Notes: a model not told the origin generated them from the letters alone. 42,865 nucleotides of DNA from an uncultured Pelagibacteraceae bacterium (GCA_902599955.1 CACKHK010000009.1:1-42865), one strand, 5' to 3'. Positions 1 through 7,065 are shown, counted from the first letter of the stretch. Program-made: numbers and translations.

Positions 1-181
1 CCCAAAACTCATTTACATTTATTTCAGGTGCTGTTTTATGGTGAAACTTTGTTGACTTTAATGAGTAATTTCTAGATGTGCCAATTTTCTTTTTAATACT
101 TTGTGGTAAAATTAAATTTATCAATAAATCAAATGCAAATATCAATATAGTAATTGTAACAATTGTTTTAAGAAATTTCAT
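1..181 (-). CDS. Partial membrane-anchored protein, N-terminus only (possibly SGNH-hydrolase-like)
   Basis: The frame opens at an ATG whose complement is at 179-181 and runs off the left edge after about 60 codons. It starts MKFLKTIVTITILIFAF, a short basic stretch followed by one hydrophobic segment, so it is a signal anchor or a membrane-tethered protein. Around residues 50-60 it reads HHKTAPEINVNEFW. A similar His-His, Pro, Trp pattern precedes the catalytic domain in some SGNH/GDSL-type proteins of marine bacteria, but the catalytic part is outside the window. That family assignment is a guess. The open frame and the membrane segment are seen directly. Confidence 0.6.
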   Translation of the reverse strand, partial: MKFLKTIVTITILIFAFDLLINLILPQSIKKKIGTSRNYSLKSTKFHHKTAPEINVNEFW

Positions 182-279
182 AGATTAAGTTTATAGTTTT
201 GTAATTTATTAAAGGAATATATATTATACAATTATAATAATTTATTGATGTAAAATAAGAAAAGTGGCAAAGTTTTTTA

Positions 280-480
280 ATGTATAAAAATTATAAATTA
301 CTATTGTTTTTAAGCATAGCAGTAATTTTTCTTTACTATAGTGTAGGAAAGTACGAGGAATTTAGTTTAAAAAAATCAATTTCAGCATGTGTGCTCGCAA
401 AAAGTAAAATTACCAAAGAAATCACACCTAAAGAGGCTAGAAATATTTGCGAAGAAGAAATTAGAGAAAAGTTAGAGTAA
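280..480 (+). CDS. Small membrane-anchored protein with two cysteines, unknown function
   Basis: This 66-residue protein is not recognised as a named family. Residues 5-21 form one hydrophobic segment (LLLFLSIAVIFLYYSV region) after a short basic N-terminus. The remaining ~45 residues are charged, with Cys at about 37 and 57 that could pair outside the membrane. The design suggests a periplasmic domain tethered to the inner membrane. The gene ends immediately before the convergent TRAP permease stop at 481, so the two share no spacer. A run of T precedes the ATG and no Shine-Dalgarno site is visible. Small size and lack of a recognised family keep confidence moderate. Confidence 0.6.
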   Translation: MYKNYKLLLFLSIAVIFLYYSVGKYEEFSLKKSISACVLAKSKITKEITPKEARNICEEEIREKLE

Positions 481-1746
481 TTAAAGAAGGCTAGGCAGCC
501 AAGTCGAAAATTTTGGAAATAAAATCATTAATATCCCATAAATTATTCCAACTATTGTAAATAATGGAACTTCTTTAAATGCATTAGCAGGGTTTTCTTT
601 TATAACACCAGCAGCAGTGTATATTCCAACACAAACTGGCGGTGTAATCATTCCTATTCCAGCGAAAGCTACAAAAACAACATATAAATGAAGCAAGCTT
701 TGATCAAAAGATAAAGTTAACGCTGCAAAAATCGGAACAGTTAAATAAAATACTGGAACTATTTCTATAAATGTACCTAGTATTAAACATATTGTACCTA
801 ACATTATCCAGAATAAATTTACACTTACCCCCATATCTGTAAAATAAGTTATAATTTTTTGTGGAGCTTGAGTGTAAGTCAGCACAACACTTAAAAAGGT
901 TGCTGTTGCAATAATAGAAAATATTACTGCAGTAATAATAGCGGTATCTTTCAAGCAACTTAATAAAGATGAAAAAGTTAATTCTCTATAAATTAAAAAA
1001 CCTATTGCGACCGCATAAACACCAGCTATAGCTGCAGACTCTGAGGGTGTTAAAAAACCAGCGTATATTCCACCCAAAATTATTACTGGAGTAATCAAGG
1101 CAGGCAGTGCAGCAACAAATGAACTAAATCTCTCTTTAAAAGTAGCTTTTTTATCTGCTCTTATGTGTCTGCATTTAAACAATACTAACAAAACCATTAA
1201 AACAAGAAGTATTATCCCAGGAATTACTCCAGCTGCGAATGTTTTAGAAACCGGTACATATGTTAGAGCGCTAAATAAAATAGCAGCATTTGAAGGAGGT
1301 ATTAAAGCTTCAAGTAATGCTGCAGATGCTGCTAGCACTACTACAAATGGTGTCGGATAGCCTTGCTCTATCATTTTAGGCATCATAATTGTTCCAACAG
1401 CTGTAATTGCAGCTAATATAGATCCACAAAATGCCGCAAAGAAACCCATTGCTATAACCATGGCAACTCCAAGTCCACCTGGCCAATGCCCAACTAATGT
1501 TGTTGCAAATTTTACAAGTCTCAGAGCTGCACCTCCTTTTAACATAGCCATTCCACTAAATATAAATAATGGCACTGCTATTAGAACATGTTTGGTGAGT
1601 GCTCCAAAAGAGACTTGAATTAAAACTGACCAAGGAAGGTTCAGACCACCAATAGCAGCAATAGAGCTTCCTAGGCCAAAAACTAAAAAAATTGGAACTG
1701 AAATAACTAATGTTAAAAGTGATAAAATTGATGCTAAAGCAAACAT
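481..1746 (-). CDS. dctM: TRAP transporter large permease subunit (DctM)
   Basis: This is the large membrane subunit of a tripartite ATP-independent periplasmic transporter, which couples solute uptake to an ion gradient in the inner membrane. At 421 residues it has the normal family length, with about 11-12 hydrophobic segments along the whole chain. The paired family signatures are present: IPPS near residue 150, GFLTPSES near 230, and GMITPP near 365. It is the last gene of a minus-strand dctP-dctQ-dctM set and directly abuts dctQ (stop at 1747, start at 1746), so the two are surely co-translated. The substrate cannot be told from this subunit. Confidence 0.95.
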   Translation of the reverse strand: MFALASILSLLTLVISVPIFLVFGLGSSIAAIGGLNLPWSVLIQVSFGALTKHVLIAVPLFIFSGMAMLKGGAALRLVKFATTLVGHWPGGLGVAMVIAMGFFAAFCGSILAAITAVGTIMMPKMIEQGYPTPFVVVLAASAALLEALIPPSNAAILFSALTYVPVSKTFAAGVIPGIILLVLMVLLVLFKCRHIRADKKATFKERFSSFVAALPALITPVIILGGIYAGFLTPSESAAIAGVYAVAIGFLIYRELTFSSLLSCLKDTAIITAVIFSIIATATFLSVVLTYTQAPQKIITYFTDMGVSVNLFWIMLGTICLILGTFIEIVPVFYLTVPIFAALTLSFDQSLLHLYVVFVAFAGIGMITPPVCVGIYTAAGVIKENPANAFKEVPLFTIVGIIYGILMILFPKFSTWLPSLL

Positions 1747-2238
1747 TTAATTTTTTATCAAATTGATTATGTTATCAAATAATAACTCTATAGATGTAAG
1801 AGCTAATATAAAAAAACCTACTGGGAAAGCCAAAAACATCCACCATATAGGGATACTAATTTCAATTTCCATAACTTGACCTAAATTGAAATACATAATT
1901 GTAGCATCAAGACCTGCTTTAAAAAATATACAGGCGGATATCAATGCAACCATGTTTACAATCAAAAATAAAAATTCTTTATTTTTTTTTGATAATAAAG
2001 GGGTTAAAAAATCTACCTTAATATGTTGCCCTTTTTTTAATAGTGGGCCTAAAAGTGGAAAAACCAACCAGCTTACTAAGACAGGCGGTAATTCTATAAA
2101 CCAAGCAAACCCAGTTCCAGTTATAAATCTTGTTGTTGCGCTTAAAAATAAAGCAGCAACCATAATAAATATTATCAACATTGCGAGAGTTAAAGATGCT
2201 GAAGCTAAAAAATTGTTAACTGCTCGCAATGCTTTCAT
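1747..2238 (-). CDS. dctQ: TRAP transporter small permease subunit (DctQ)
   Basis: This 163-residue protein has four hydrophobic segments, the standard shape of the DctQ subunit that partners DctM in TRAP transporters. A WFIELPPVLVSWLVF-type stretch around residues 45-60 and a basic loop near residues 65-75 fit the family. It lies between the binding-protein gene (gap 23 bases) and dctM (no gap). A short hairpin sits over the end of the upstream dctP gene and could set the dctP:dctQM expression ratio. The family call rests on topology, length and position, because DctQ proteins are weakly conserved. Confidence 0.9.
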   Translation of the reverse strand: MKALRAVNNFLASASLTLAMLIIFIMVAALFLSATTRFITGTGFAWFIELPPVLVSWLVFPLLGPLLKKGQHIKVDFLTPLLSKKNKEFLFLIVNMVALISACIFFKAGLDATIMYFNLGQVMEIEISIPIWWMFLAFPVGFFILALTSIELLFDNIINLIKN

Positions 2239-2253
2239 TTTTAAAGACTAGAC

Positions 2254-2271
2254 AAATAACTTTAGTTATTT
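2254..2271 (-). other. Short hairpin over the dctP stop codon, between dctP and dctQ
   Basis: Read on the minus strand, AAATAAC - TAAA - GTTATTT forms a perfect 7-bp stem with a 4-base loop that contains the dctP stop codon. It is all A-T apart from one C-G pair and has no T-run after it, so by itself it is a weak structure. It is listed because stronger hairpins occur at the same place in the other three transporter operons of the window. Confidence 0.4.
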
Positions 2272-3278
2272 TTAGCGTACTCTTGAGCTGCTTTTAACGC
2301 ATCAGCATCAATCATTTTTGCCATAGCAGGCATAACTTTATCTTTCATTAACTTGTCAAATTTAGCTTTTTCAGCTCCTGAAAGAGTAGTTACAACACCA
2401 CCTCTGTCTTGAAATTCCTTTAGAACAGTTTCACCGTGATCCATAATTCTATCTGTTGAAAGTGTTCCAACTTCTTTACCAACATCCATTATTATTTTTT
2501 GTAAGTCTGCAGGTAAACTATTAAACCAAGTAGAATTTGCCATGATATATGCATCAGCATAGTATTGATAAGGCTTTTGAGCGTATTTTAAAAATTCCCA
2601 CCAACTATATGCTTTAATACTTCCTGGGGGACTATTTATTGTATCAATCATACCAGATTGTAGTGCGTTATATACTTCACCAGTTTTTAAAGATACACGA
2701 TTTGCTCCAAGAGCATCCCACATAGGCTCTTCACTCTTAAGCAACCTTCTTGCTTTTAAACCTTTCATTGCATCAATTCCAGTTAACTCTCTCGCGCTAG
2801 AAATAGACATTACTGGTCCAACAGGGTTATACATTACTAAAGTTGAATTAGTTTTTTTTGTTAATTCTCCCCAAATTTCTTTTCCTTTAGGAGAATTTTG
2901 AAAAAAACCTCTTTGTTGTTCCCAAGAATTAAATAAACCTGGGAAAGAGGCTACATTAAAGTTTTTATTTATTGGTGGAAAACTTACAACACCAACTATT
3001 CCTCCTAATTCAACCGCACCTGAAGTTACAGCACCCATTACTTCTCTAATTCCAAAAAGTTGTTTTGATGGATAAACTTCGATTTTCAATTTTCCATTCG
3101 CTCTTTTATTAACTTCATCAGCAAATATTTGAGCATGCTTTGCACTGTGATGCTTAGGACTCCAGTGAACTGAAAGTCTACCCACTATTTCTGCAAATGC
3201 TGCTGTTGAAGATACTAAAAATGTTATAACTAACACAAAGCTTGTAAAAGCTTTGCTAATCGATTTAAATTTAATCAT
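2262..3278 (-). CDS. dctP: TRAP transporter solute-binding protein (DctP)
   Basis: This is a periplasmic solute receptor of the DctP family, 338 residues long. A signal peptide covers about residues 1-29 (basic start, hydrophobic core, AFA-type cleavage site). The mature protein follows the family pattern: a SVHWSPKHHSAKHAQIFADEV opening helix region, a GKLKIEVYPSKQL strand near 65-75, and LKARRL near 175, where the family keeps an arginine that binds a substrate carboxylate. A GAGAGG Shine-Dalgarno site at 3285-3290 lies 6 bases before the ATG, which fixes the start. It is first of a dctP-dctQ-dctM unit. The conserved arginine suggests an organic acid ligand; the exact one is unknown. Confidence 0.95.
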   Translation of the reverse strand: MIKFKSISKAFTSFVLVITFLVSSTAAFAEIVGRLSVHWSPKHHSAKHAQIFADEVNKRANGKLKIEVYPSKQLFGIREVMGAVTSGAVELGGIVGVVSFPPINKNFNVASFPGLFNSWEQQRGFFQNSPKGKEIWGELTKKTNSTLVMYNPVGPVMSISSARELTGIDAMKGLKARRLLKSEEPMWDALGANRVSLKTGEVYNALQSGMIDTINSPPGSIKAYSWWEFLKYAQKPYQYYADAYIMANSTWFNSLPADLQKIIMDVGKEVGTLSTDRIMDHGETVLKEFQDRGGVVTTLSGAEKAKFDKLMKDKVMPAMAKMIDADALKAAQEYAKNN

Positions 3279-3406
3279 TTTATACCTCTCTCTATATTTT
3301 TATTAGAACAGTTTATTATTTGACAAAGATAAGACAATCTAAATTTATTCTATTATCAATTGAATATGTAATATTATTAGATTAAATTAAGAGTATAGTA
3401 AATTAT

Positions 3407-3589
3407 ATGAATCCAACTGATATATTATTAAGTATTGCAATAGTAGGAATTTACACTCTCATTTACGTATATTTAAAATCAAAATATGATGACAATAAAA
3501 AAATTATCAAATTGTTTGTTATAGGTTTTATTTATGCAACTATAATTACAGGTATACTTTATTATTTAATTAAGTTCATAGCCTCATAA
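3407..3589 (+). CDS. Small two-helix membrane protein, unknown function
   Basis: This 60-residue protein has two hydrophobic segments (about residues 6-22 and 35-57) separated by a short charged loop, KSKYDDNKKIIK. That makes it a hairpin-like inner-membrane protein. It starts 129 bases from the divergent dctP gene and ends 6 bases before the GST-like gene, so it may share that transcript. I do not recognise a family. Coding status is supported by its tight fit between neighbours and its membrane composition, not by any motif. Confidence 0.55.
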   Translation: MNPTDILLSIAIVGIYTLIYVYLKSKYDDNKKIIKLFVIGFIYATIITGILYYLIKFIAS

Positions 3590-3595
3590 ATTTAA

Positions 3596-4282
3596 GTGAT
3601 ACATAAATTAGAATTGATATATTTTAAGATGAGAGCTTTGGCTGAAGCTCCACGTATGCTTTTTCATTATACAGGTATTGAATATGAAGATCTTATGTCG
3701 TGGGATTATTATGATAAAGAATGGTCAGAAGTAAAACCTAATATTCCATTTAAACAATTACCCATGTTAATTATAGATAAGAAACATGAGCTTTGTCAAA
3801 GCATGGCAATAATGACATTTATAGAAAATTTAGCAGGAATTAACATTACTGATCCAATACTAAATGCTAAAGCAAATGCTATTATGCAAAGTTCTCAAGA
3901 GCTTTTTATGCCACTTAACCCAACAGTAAATTTTGCAAAAGGAGAGAAATTTATTAAAAAAAAAGATGATATGATGCCATTTTTATTATCAAGATTTGAA
4001 GATCTTGAAAAAGTCTTGAGGGAGAACAGCAAAAAATTTTTTATCTATGATGAGCCAAGGGCATGTGATTTTGTTACATTTCATCATTTAGATCTGTCAA
4101 AATTATTAGATCCAACTATTATAAAAAAATTTCCTAAATTAGAAAAATTTCTTGAGGATATAATGTTAATTGATAGTGTTAAATCTTATTTAGAAAATCG
4201 CCCAGAATTAATTGATGTTAGCATAGAACCAAAACTAGTTATTAATGGTGTTCCACATCCAACTGGTGTAAAAAAAACTTAG
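3596..4282 (+). CDS. Glutathione S-transferase-like protein
   Basis: This 228-residue protein follows the GST plan. A thioredoxin-fold domain (residues 4-80) carries a tyrosine at 9 in the catalytic position, a FKQLPML segment with the conserved cis-proline near 56, and a QSMAI motif near 68-72 that usually binds the glutathione glutamyl group. A helical C-terminal domain follows. The closest style is the sigma-like class (KLxYFxxRxxAExPR). The start is a GTG at 3596; the next in-frame ATG would remove the first strand and Tyr9, so GTG is preferred. It probably conjugates or reduces electrophiles with glutathione in the cytoplasm. It ends about 60 bases before tRNA-Met. Confidence 0.85.
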   Translation: MIHKLELIYFKMRALAEAPRMLFHYTGIEYEDLMSWDYYDKEWSEVKPNIPFKQLPMLIIDKKHELCQSMAIMTFIENLAGINITDPILNAKANAIMQSSQELFMPLNPTVNFAKGEKFIKKKDDMMPFLLSRFEDLEKVLRENSKKFFIYDEPRACDFVTFHHLDLSKLLDPTIIKKFPKLEKFLEDIMLIDSVKSYLENRPELIDVSIEPKLVINGVPHPTGVKKT

Positions 4283-4340
4283 TTTTTTTAATAGTTGATT
4301 GCGTTATATAAAATTTCTATTATAACTCTCAAGAATTTAT

Positions 4341-4417
4341 GGCGGGGTAGCTCAGTTGGTTAGAGCGCGGGACTCATAAGCCCGAGGTCAGTGGTTCGAT
4401 CCCACTTCCCGCTACCA
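4341..4417 (+). tRNA. tRNA-Met (CAU), with encoded CCA
   Basis: A full 77-base cloverleaf can be read. The acceptor strand is GGCGGGG, the D arm GCTC...GAGC, the anticodon stem CGGGA/CCCG-type around loop CTCATAA, and the T arm GTGG-TTCGATC-CCAC. The 3' strand ends CCGCTA then CCA. The anticodon is CAT. The U at 72 opposite G1 is common in alphaproteobacterial elongator tRNA-Met. A CAT anticodon could also belong to a lysidine-modified tRNA-Ile, which I consider less likely from the body sequence. The 3' 47 bases recur exactly at 6012-6058. Confidence 0.92.
4371..4417 (+). repeat. 47-bp direct repeat, left copy (attL-like), the 3' half of tRNA-Met
   Basis: The sequence from the anticodon stem (GACTCATAAG...) to the terminal CCA is identical, base for base, to 6012-6058. 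The identity stops at both ends: the preceding base is G here and A in the other copy, and the following bases are TTC here and AAA there. Anticodon loop to 3' end is the classic core used by tyrosine integrases that target tRNA genes. Confidence 0.9.
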
Positions 4418-4458
4418 TTCTAGAAGCAATAGTCTGTTTTGCGTCTCTGAGGCGTCAA

Positions 4459-5499
4459 TTAAAAATTGATATAGACTTGAAAAGCTATCCCACACAAAAT
4501 AGCTCCACCAAAACCAAAAAAAAGATAAGCAATAAATGTTGAACGATTAACTAAAGACCAAACTGCTGTCATTGCAGGAACAGAACTGATTGCGCCACCA
4601 ACCAAAAATGCCATTGCACCTCCAGCACTCAAACCTTGCTCAATTAGTCCAGATACAATTGCAGGCGCCGCATAAGAATTTAAGTAGGCTGGCACACCAG
4701 CAAAAGCACCAATTATAATTGAAGATAATCCATCACCAGATAAAAAATTTCCTATAACTTGTGCTGACATGAATTGAACCATTAATGCCTCAATTAGATA
4801 AGCAAGAGATAGCCATTTTAACAAAAATAATCCATTTGTTATGAACTCTTTTTTAAAAGTATCTATTCTCTCAGTTTTAATCCAAAACTTTAATACTATC
4901 TCTTGGTCAAAAGGATCTTTAGTATCACAACAAGATCCGCAACCAGATTTAGTCTGTTGCTTTAATGGACTAGCAAACATTCCAAATTTTGATAAAAAAT
5001 AAATTCCAAAACCACCTATTAATCCAATTGCTAAAGCAGATATAGTTTTTGCAATTGCATAATCCCAATTTAATGCACTTGCGGTGATTAATAACGCTGG
5101 AGGATCAATTAAAGGAGATGACAACCAAAAAGCCATCACAGCTGAGAGTGGCACTCCTAAAGCTAACATACTAGCAATAAATGGAATAACTTCACATGAA
5201 CAAAAAGGAGCTAGTCCACCAATAAGAGTTGCAATAAAAATAGTTTTAACTTCTTTACCTTTAAAAGCTTTTGAAACTAAACTTTCGGCACCACTTGCTT
5301 TTAAGTAAGCAACTAAGCTAACAGCAAATAGAATAAAAGGGATAGTTCCCATTAAAGCTTTTAGAGCAAAAGTAATAATCGAACTAAATTCCTTAGGTAT
5401 GAAGATAAACACTAGTAATGGTATCAACAAAACTAAAGTCCAAACTGATTTAAAACTAAATTTTTCTATGTTGATATTTTTTAAAATTAAAGTTTTCAT
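4459..5499 (-). CDS. Permease of the ArsP/YraQ family (PF03773-like), possible metalloid exporter
   Basis: This 346-residue inner-membrane protein has about eight or nine hydrophobic segments. The hallmark is PFCSCEVIPF, with Cys100 and Cys102, followed by a SPLIDPP segment (128-134). Both are typical of the permease family that includes methylarsenite exporter ArsP and YraQ. The loop before the second half carries GCGSCC (Cys187, 190, 191), a likely soft-metal site. The ArsR-type gene ends on this gene's start codon (TAATG), so they form one operon. Regulator and cysteines point to export of arsenic, organoarsenical or a thiophilic metal. The substrate is unproven. The gene lies inside the tRNA-bounded island. 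Confidence 0.85.
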   Translation of the reverse strand: MKTLILKNINIEKFSFKSVWTLVLLIPLLVFIFIPKEFSSIITFALKALMGTIPFILFAVSLVAYLKASGAESLVSKAFKGKEVKTIFIATLIGGLAPFCSCEVIPFIASMLALGVPLSAVMAFWLSSPLIDPPALLITASALNWDYAIAKTISALAIGLIGGFGIYFLSKFGMFASPLKQQTKSGCGSCCDTKDPFDQEIVLKFWIKTERIDTFKKEFITNGLFLLKWLSLAYLIEALMVQFMSAQVIGNFLSGDGLSSIIIGAFAGVPAYLNSYAAPAIVSGLIEQGLSAGGAMAFLVGGAISSVPAMTAVWSLVNRSTFIAYLFFGFGGAILCGIAFQVYINF

Positions 5500-5801
5500 T
5501 ATTTTATTTTTTTCTCATTTACACAGCATTCTTTTAAAAGATAATTGGCCAATTGCTGTATATGTTTAAACTCTGCAAAATTTAAAATAGATCTACCTTT
5601 TTGTTCTTGATTAATAAGATTTGCTTTTTTTAGATGATCTAGGTGATGAGCTAAAGTTGAAAGGGGAATTTTAACTAATTTTTGGATTTCTCCAATTGTT
5701 AATCCTTTTGATCCAACTTTAACAAGTTCTGTTAGAACAACCAACCTAGATTTTGAACCAACGGCGTTAAATCCTTTTGCAGCTGTTATATTATTTATCA
5801 T
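5499..5801 (-). CDS. ArsR-family winged-helix repressor
   Basis: A 100-residue DNA-binding regulator with the ArsR/SmtB winged-helix fold: a helical region (residues 14-45), a recognition helix around IPLSTLAHHLDHLKKANLI (45-63), and a wing at QEQKGRSILNF (65-75). The classic CVC metal motif of the third helix is absent. Instead an adjacent Cys pair lies at the extreme C-terminus (Cys92-Cys93), reminiscent of ArsR types that sense As(III) through C-terminal cysteines. Its stop overlaps the permease ATG. A perfect 11-bp inverted repeat begins 2 bases upstream of its ATG, consistent with autorepression of the operon. Confidence 0.88.
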   Translation of the reverse strand: MINNITAAKGFNAVGSKSRLVVLTELVKVGSKGLTIGEIQKLVKIPLSTLAHHLDHLKKANLINQEQKGRSILNFAEFKHIQQLANYLLKECCVNEKKIK

Positions 5802-5803
5802 AG

Positions 5804-5831
5804 CTAAATAACTATATAACTAGTTATTTAG
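5804..5831 (-). promoter_or_regulatory. Probable ArsR operator: perfect 11-bp inverted repeat
   Basis: CTAAATAACTA (5804-5814), a 6-base spacer, and TAGTTATTTAG (5821-5831) form a perfect 11-bp inverted repeat. It starts only 2 bases upstream of the repressor ATG and contains the candidate -10 element. Size and placement match operators of ArsR-type dimers, which block RNA polymerase in the absence of metal. Confidence 0.75.
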
Positions 5832-5840
5832 TTTAATCAA
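5811..5840 (-). promoter_or_regulatory. Candidate promoter of the arsR-permease operon
   Basis: On the minus strand TTGATT (5835-5840) and TATAGT (5811-5816) are separated by 18 bases. The start codon lies 9 bases beyond the -10 box, so the transcript would have almost no leader, and no Shine-Dalgarno site exists. The -10 box lies inside the operator palindrome. Confidence 0.6.
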
Positions 5841-6011
5841 CTTTTTTTTTATTTTTTTAAATCAATTAAGTACTTTTATTGCTCCATATACGCGTCAATG
5901 ACATTGGTTCTTGACTAAGATTCTTTAATTTGATTCAATATTACTAGAAAGGAAAGAGAGCATTTACAGGAGTAATTGTTCTAGAGGTACGCTCAAGGGT
6001 TCATGGCGATA

Positions 6012-6058
6012 GACTCATAAGCCCGAGGTCAGTGGTTCGATCCCACTTCCCGCTACCA
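6012..6058 (+). repeat. 47-bp direct repeat, right copy (attR-like tRNA-Met fragment)
   Basis: This is an exact copy of the tRNA-Met 3' half from 4371-4417, anticodon loop through CCA. The sequence upstream (TCATGGCGATA) cannot supply the acceptor 5' strand or a D arm, so it is not a functional tRNA. It is best read as the original 3' end of the tRNA gene, displaced by insertion of the intervening 1.6 kb. Confidence 0.88.
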
Positions 6059-6061
6059 AAA

Positions 6062-6496
6062 TTACTCAAATTTTTTTAAAAAATTTGGGTCTAGGTATTT
6101 AATCCAGTTTTCGAATGCTACATTAACTCTTTGATCTTCCATTAAAGATAACATAGCTAATTCACCTAACAATTCAAATGCTTCTCCAAACGCGTCAACA
6201 CCTTCATAATTTAGAACATCCTTAGTTTCTTGAAAACAAACAGTACCTAAAATATATTGCATATAATCAGCTACTGCAATTTCGTGATTTCTAACTTTAT
6301 CTGAACTAATTTGAAATTCAGTACTAAGTGCGGAATGTTGAGCTATCACTGAAAAAACCCATCTAACCAAAACAATTTTGTCTCTTTCAGTAGTTTTTTG
6401 CATTAAGCAATTTGCAAATTTATCAGAGTATTGTCCAGCTAATGAGTGAGTTTGAAAAAATAAAAAAAAAACTAAAATTTGTAATATTTTTTTCAT
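6062..6496 (-). CDS. Secreted protein of unknown function
   Basis: This 144-residue protein starts with a clear signal peptide (MKKILQILVFFLFFQTHSLAG, cleavage near residue 20). The mature part is soluble and mostly helical, with two Cys (about residues 29 and 87) that could form a disulfide in the periplasm. I do not recognise a family. The stop lies 3 bases from the right copy of the tRNA repeat, so before the island inserted this gene sat directly downstream of tRNA-Met in opposite orientation. Its start is 14 bases downstream of the apt stop, so it may be the distal gene of the apt transcript. Confidence 0.65.
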   Translation of the reverse strand: MKKILQILVFFLFFQTHSLAGQYSDKFANCLMQKTTERDKIVLVRWVFSVIAQHSALSTEFQISSDKVRNHEIAVADYMQYILGTVCFQETKDVLNYEGVDAFGEAFELLGELAMLSLMEDQRVNVAFENWIKYLDPNFLKKFE

Positions 6497-6510
6497 AATT
6501 CAACTATCTA

Positions 6511-7038
6511 TTAGTGTCCAGGAAAGTCCATTAAATTTTCAACTTTATAACCGTTTTTTATAAGGTTTTCACAGCCACCTAAATCAAAAAGATTTATGAC
6601 AAATATAAAAGCTGCAACATTTCCTTTAGAAATTTCTACGAGTTTTGCAGCTGCTTCTGCAGTACCACCTGTTGCTATTAAATCATCAATTATTAATACC
6701 GAGTCATTTTCAGAAATAGAATCTTTGTGAATTTCTATTGTTGCAGTTCCATATTCTAATTGGAAATCTACTGAGTGTACATCAGCAGGAAGTTTGTTCT
6801 TTTTTCTTAACATTATGAATGGTTTTTTTAAGATGTAAGAAACTGCAGATGCAAAAACAAAACCACGTGATTCAATTGCTGCTATTTTATCCACTTTAAA
6901 TTTTTTTGATTTTTTAACTATCTGATTAATTGTTTCCTCAAATGCCAATTCATCTTTTATTAAGGTAGTTATATCCCTAAATAAAATACCTTTTTTAGGA
7001 TAATCTTTAATTGAACGAATATAATCTTTCAAATCCAT
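6511..7038 (-). CDS. apt: Adenine phosphoribosyltransferase
   Basis: Apt converts adenine and PRPP to AMP in the cytoplasm. At 175 residues it has the family's normal length. The N-terminal part reads DLKDYIRSIKDYPKKGILFRDIT, typical of Apt. RGFVFASA near residues 59-66 and the PRPP-binding loop VLIIDDLIATGGTA near 114-127 are intact. It is divergent from mtnP across 37 bases. Since MtnP releases adenine from methylthioadenosine, Apt is its natural partner. A TATAAA element ends 8 bases before the ATG, so the transcript may be leaderless. Confidence 0.96.
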   Translation of the reverse strand: MDLKDYIRSIKDYPKKGILFRDITTLIKDELAFEETINQIVKKSKKFKVDKIAAIESRGFVFASAVSYILKKPFIMLRKKNKLPADVHSVDFQLEYGTATIEIHKDSISENDSVLIIDDLIATGGTAEAAAKLVEISKGNVAAFIFVINLFDLGGCENLIKNGYKVENLMDFPGH

Positions 7039-7059
7039 TATAGTTATTTATAAATACAA

Positions 7060-7065
7060 TATAAT
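7060..7065 (+). promoter_or_regulatory. Candidate -10 element for the mtnP operon
   Basis: A perfect TATAAT ends 10 bases before the mtnP ATG within the 37-base divergent spacer. No good -35 match lies 16-18 bases upstream. Transcription from it would start only a few bases before the ATG, and no Shine-Dalgarno site is present. There is no room here for a riboswitch. Confidence 0.45.

Larger units (their letters stand above)
4371..6058. mobile_element. tRNA-Met-bounded mini-island (ArsR repressor + permease), no integrase
   Basis: The segment is bounded by two exact 47-bp copies of the tRNA-Met 3' half in direct orientation, with the intact tRNA on the left. That is how a tRNA-targeted element looks after integration: the tRNA is restored on one side and the displaced 3' end is left on the other. 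The 1641 bases after the left copy hold only a two-gene operon (ArsR-like regulator, ArsP/YraQ-like permease) and about 180 non-coding bases before the right copy. No integrase, excisionase or phage gene is present, so it is a decayed remnant or an element mobilised in trans. The duplication is seen; the mechanism is inference. Confidence 0.75.

Noticed and set aside
704-958. Open frame on the minus strand inside dctM
   Set aside because: It overlaps dctM in another frame and encodes a low-complexity Tyr/Asn/Cys-rich chain with no motif. The same applies to the other antisense frames inside long genes (for example 1886-2251, 10483-10701, 34543-34911).
6012-6058. Second tRNA-Met gene
   Set aside because: Only the 3' half is present; the upstream bases cannot form the acceptor 5' strand or the D arm. 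It is a repeat scar.
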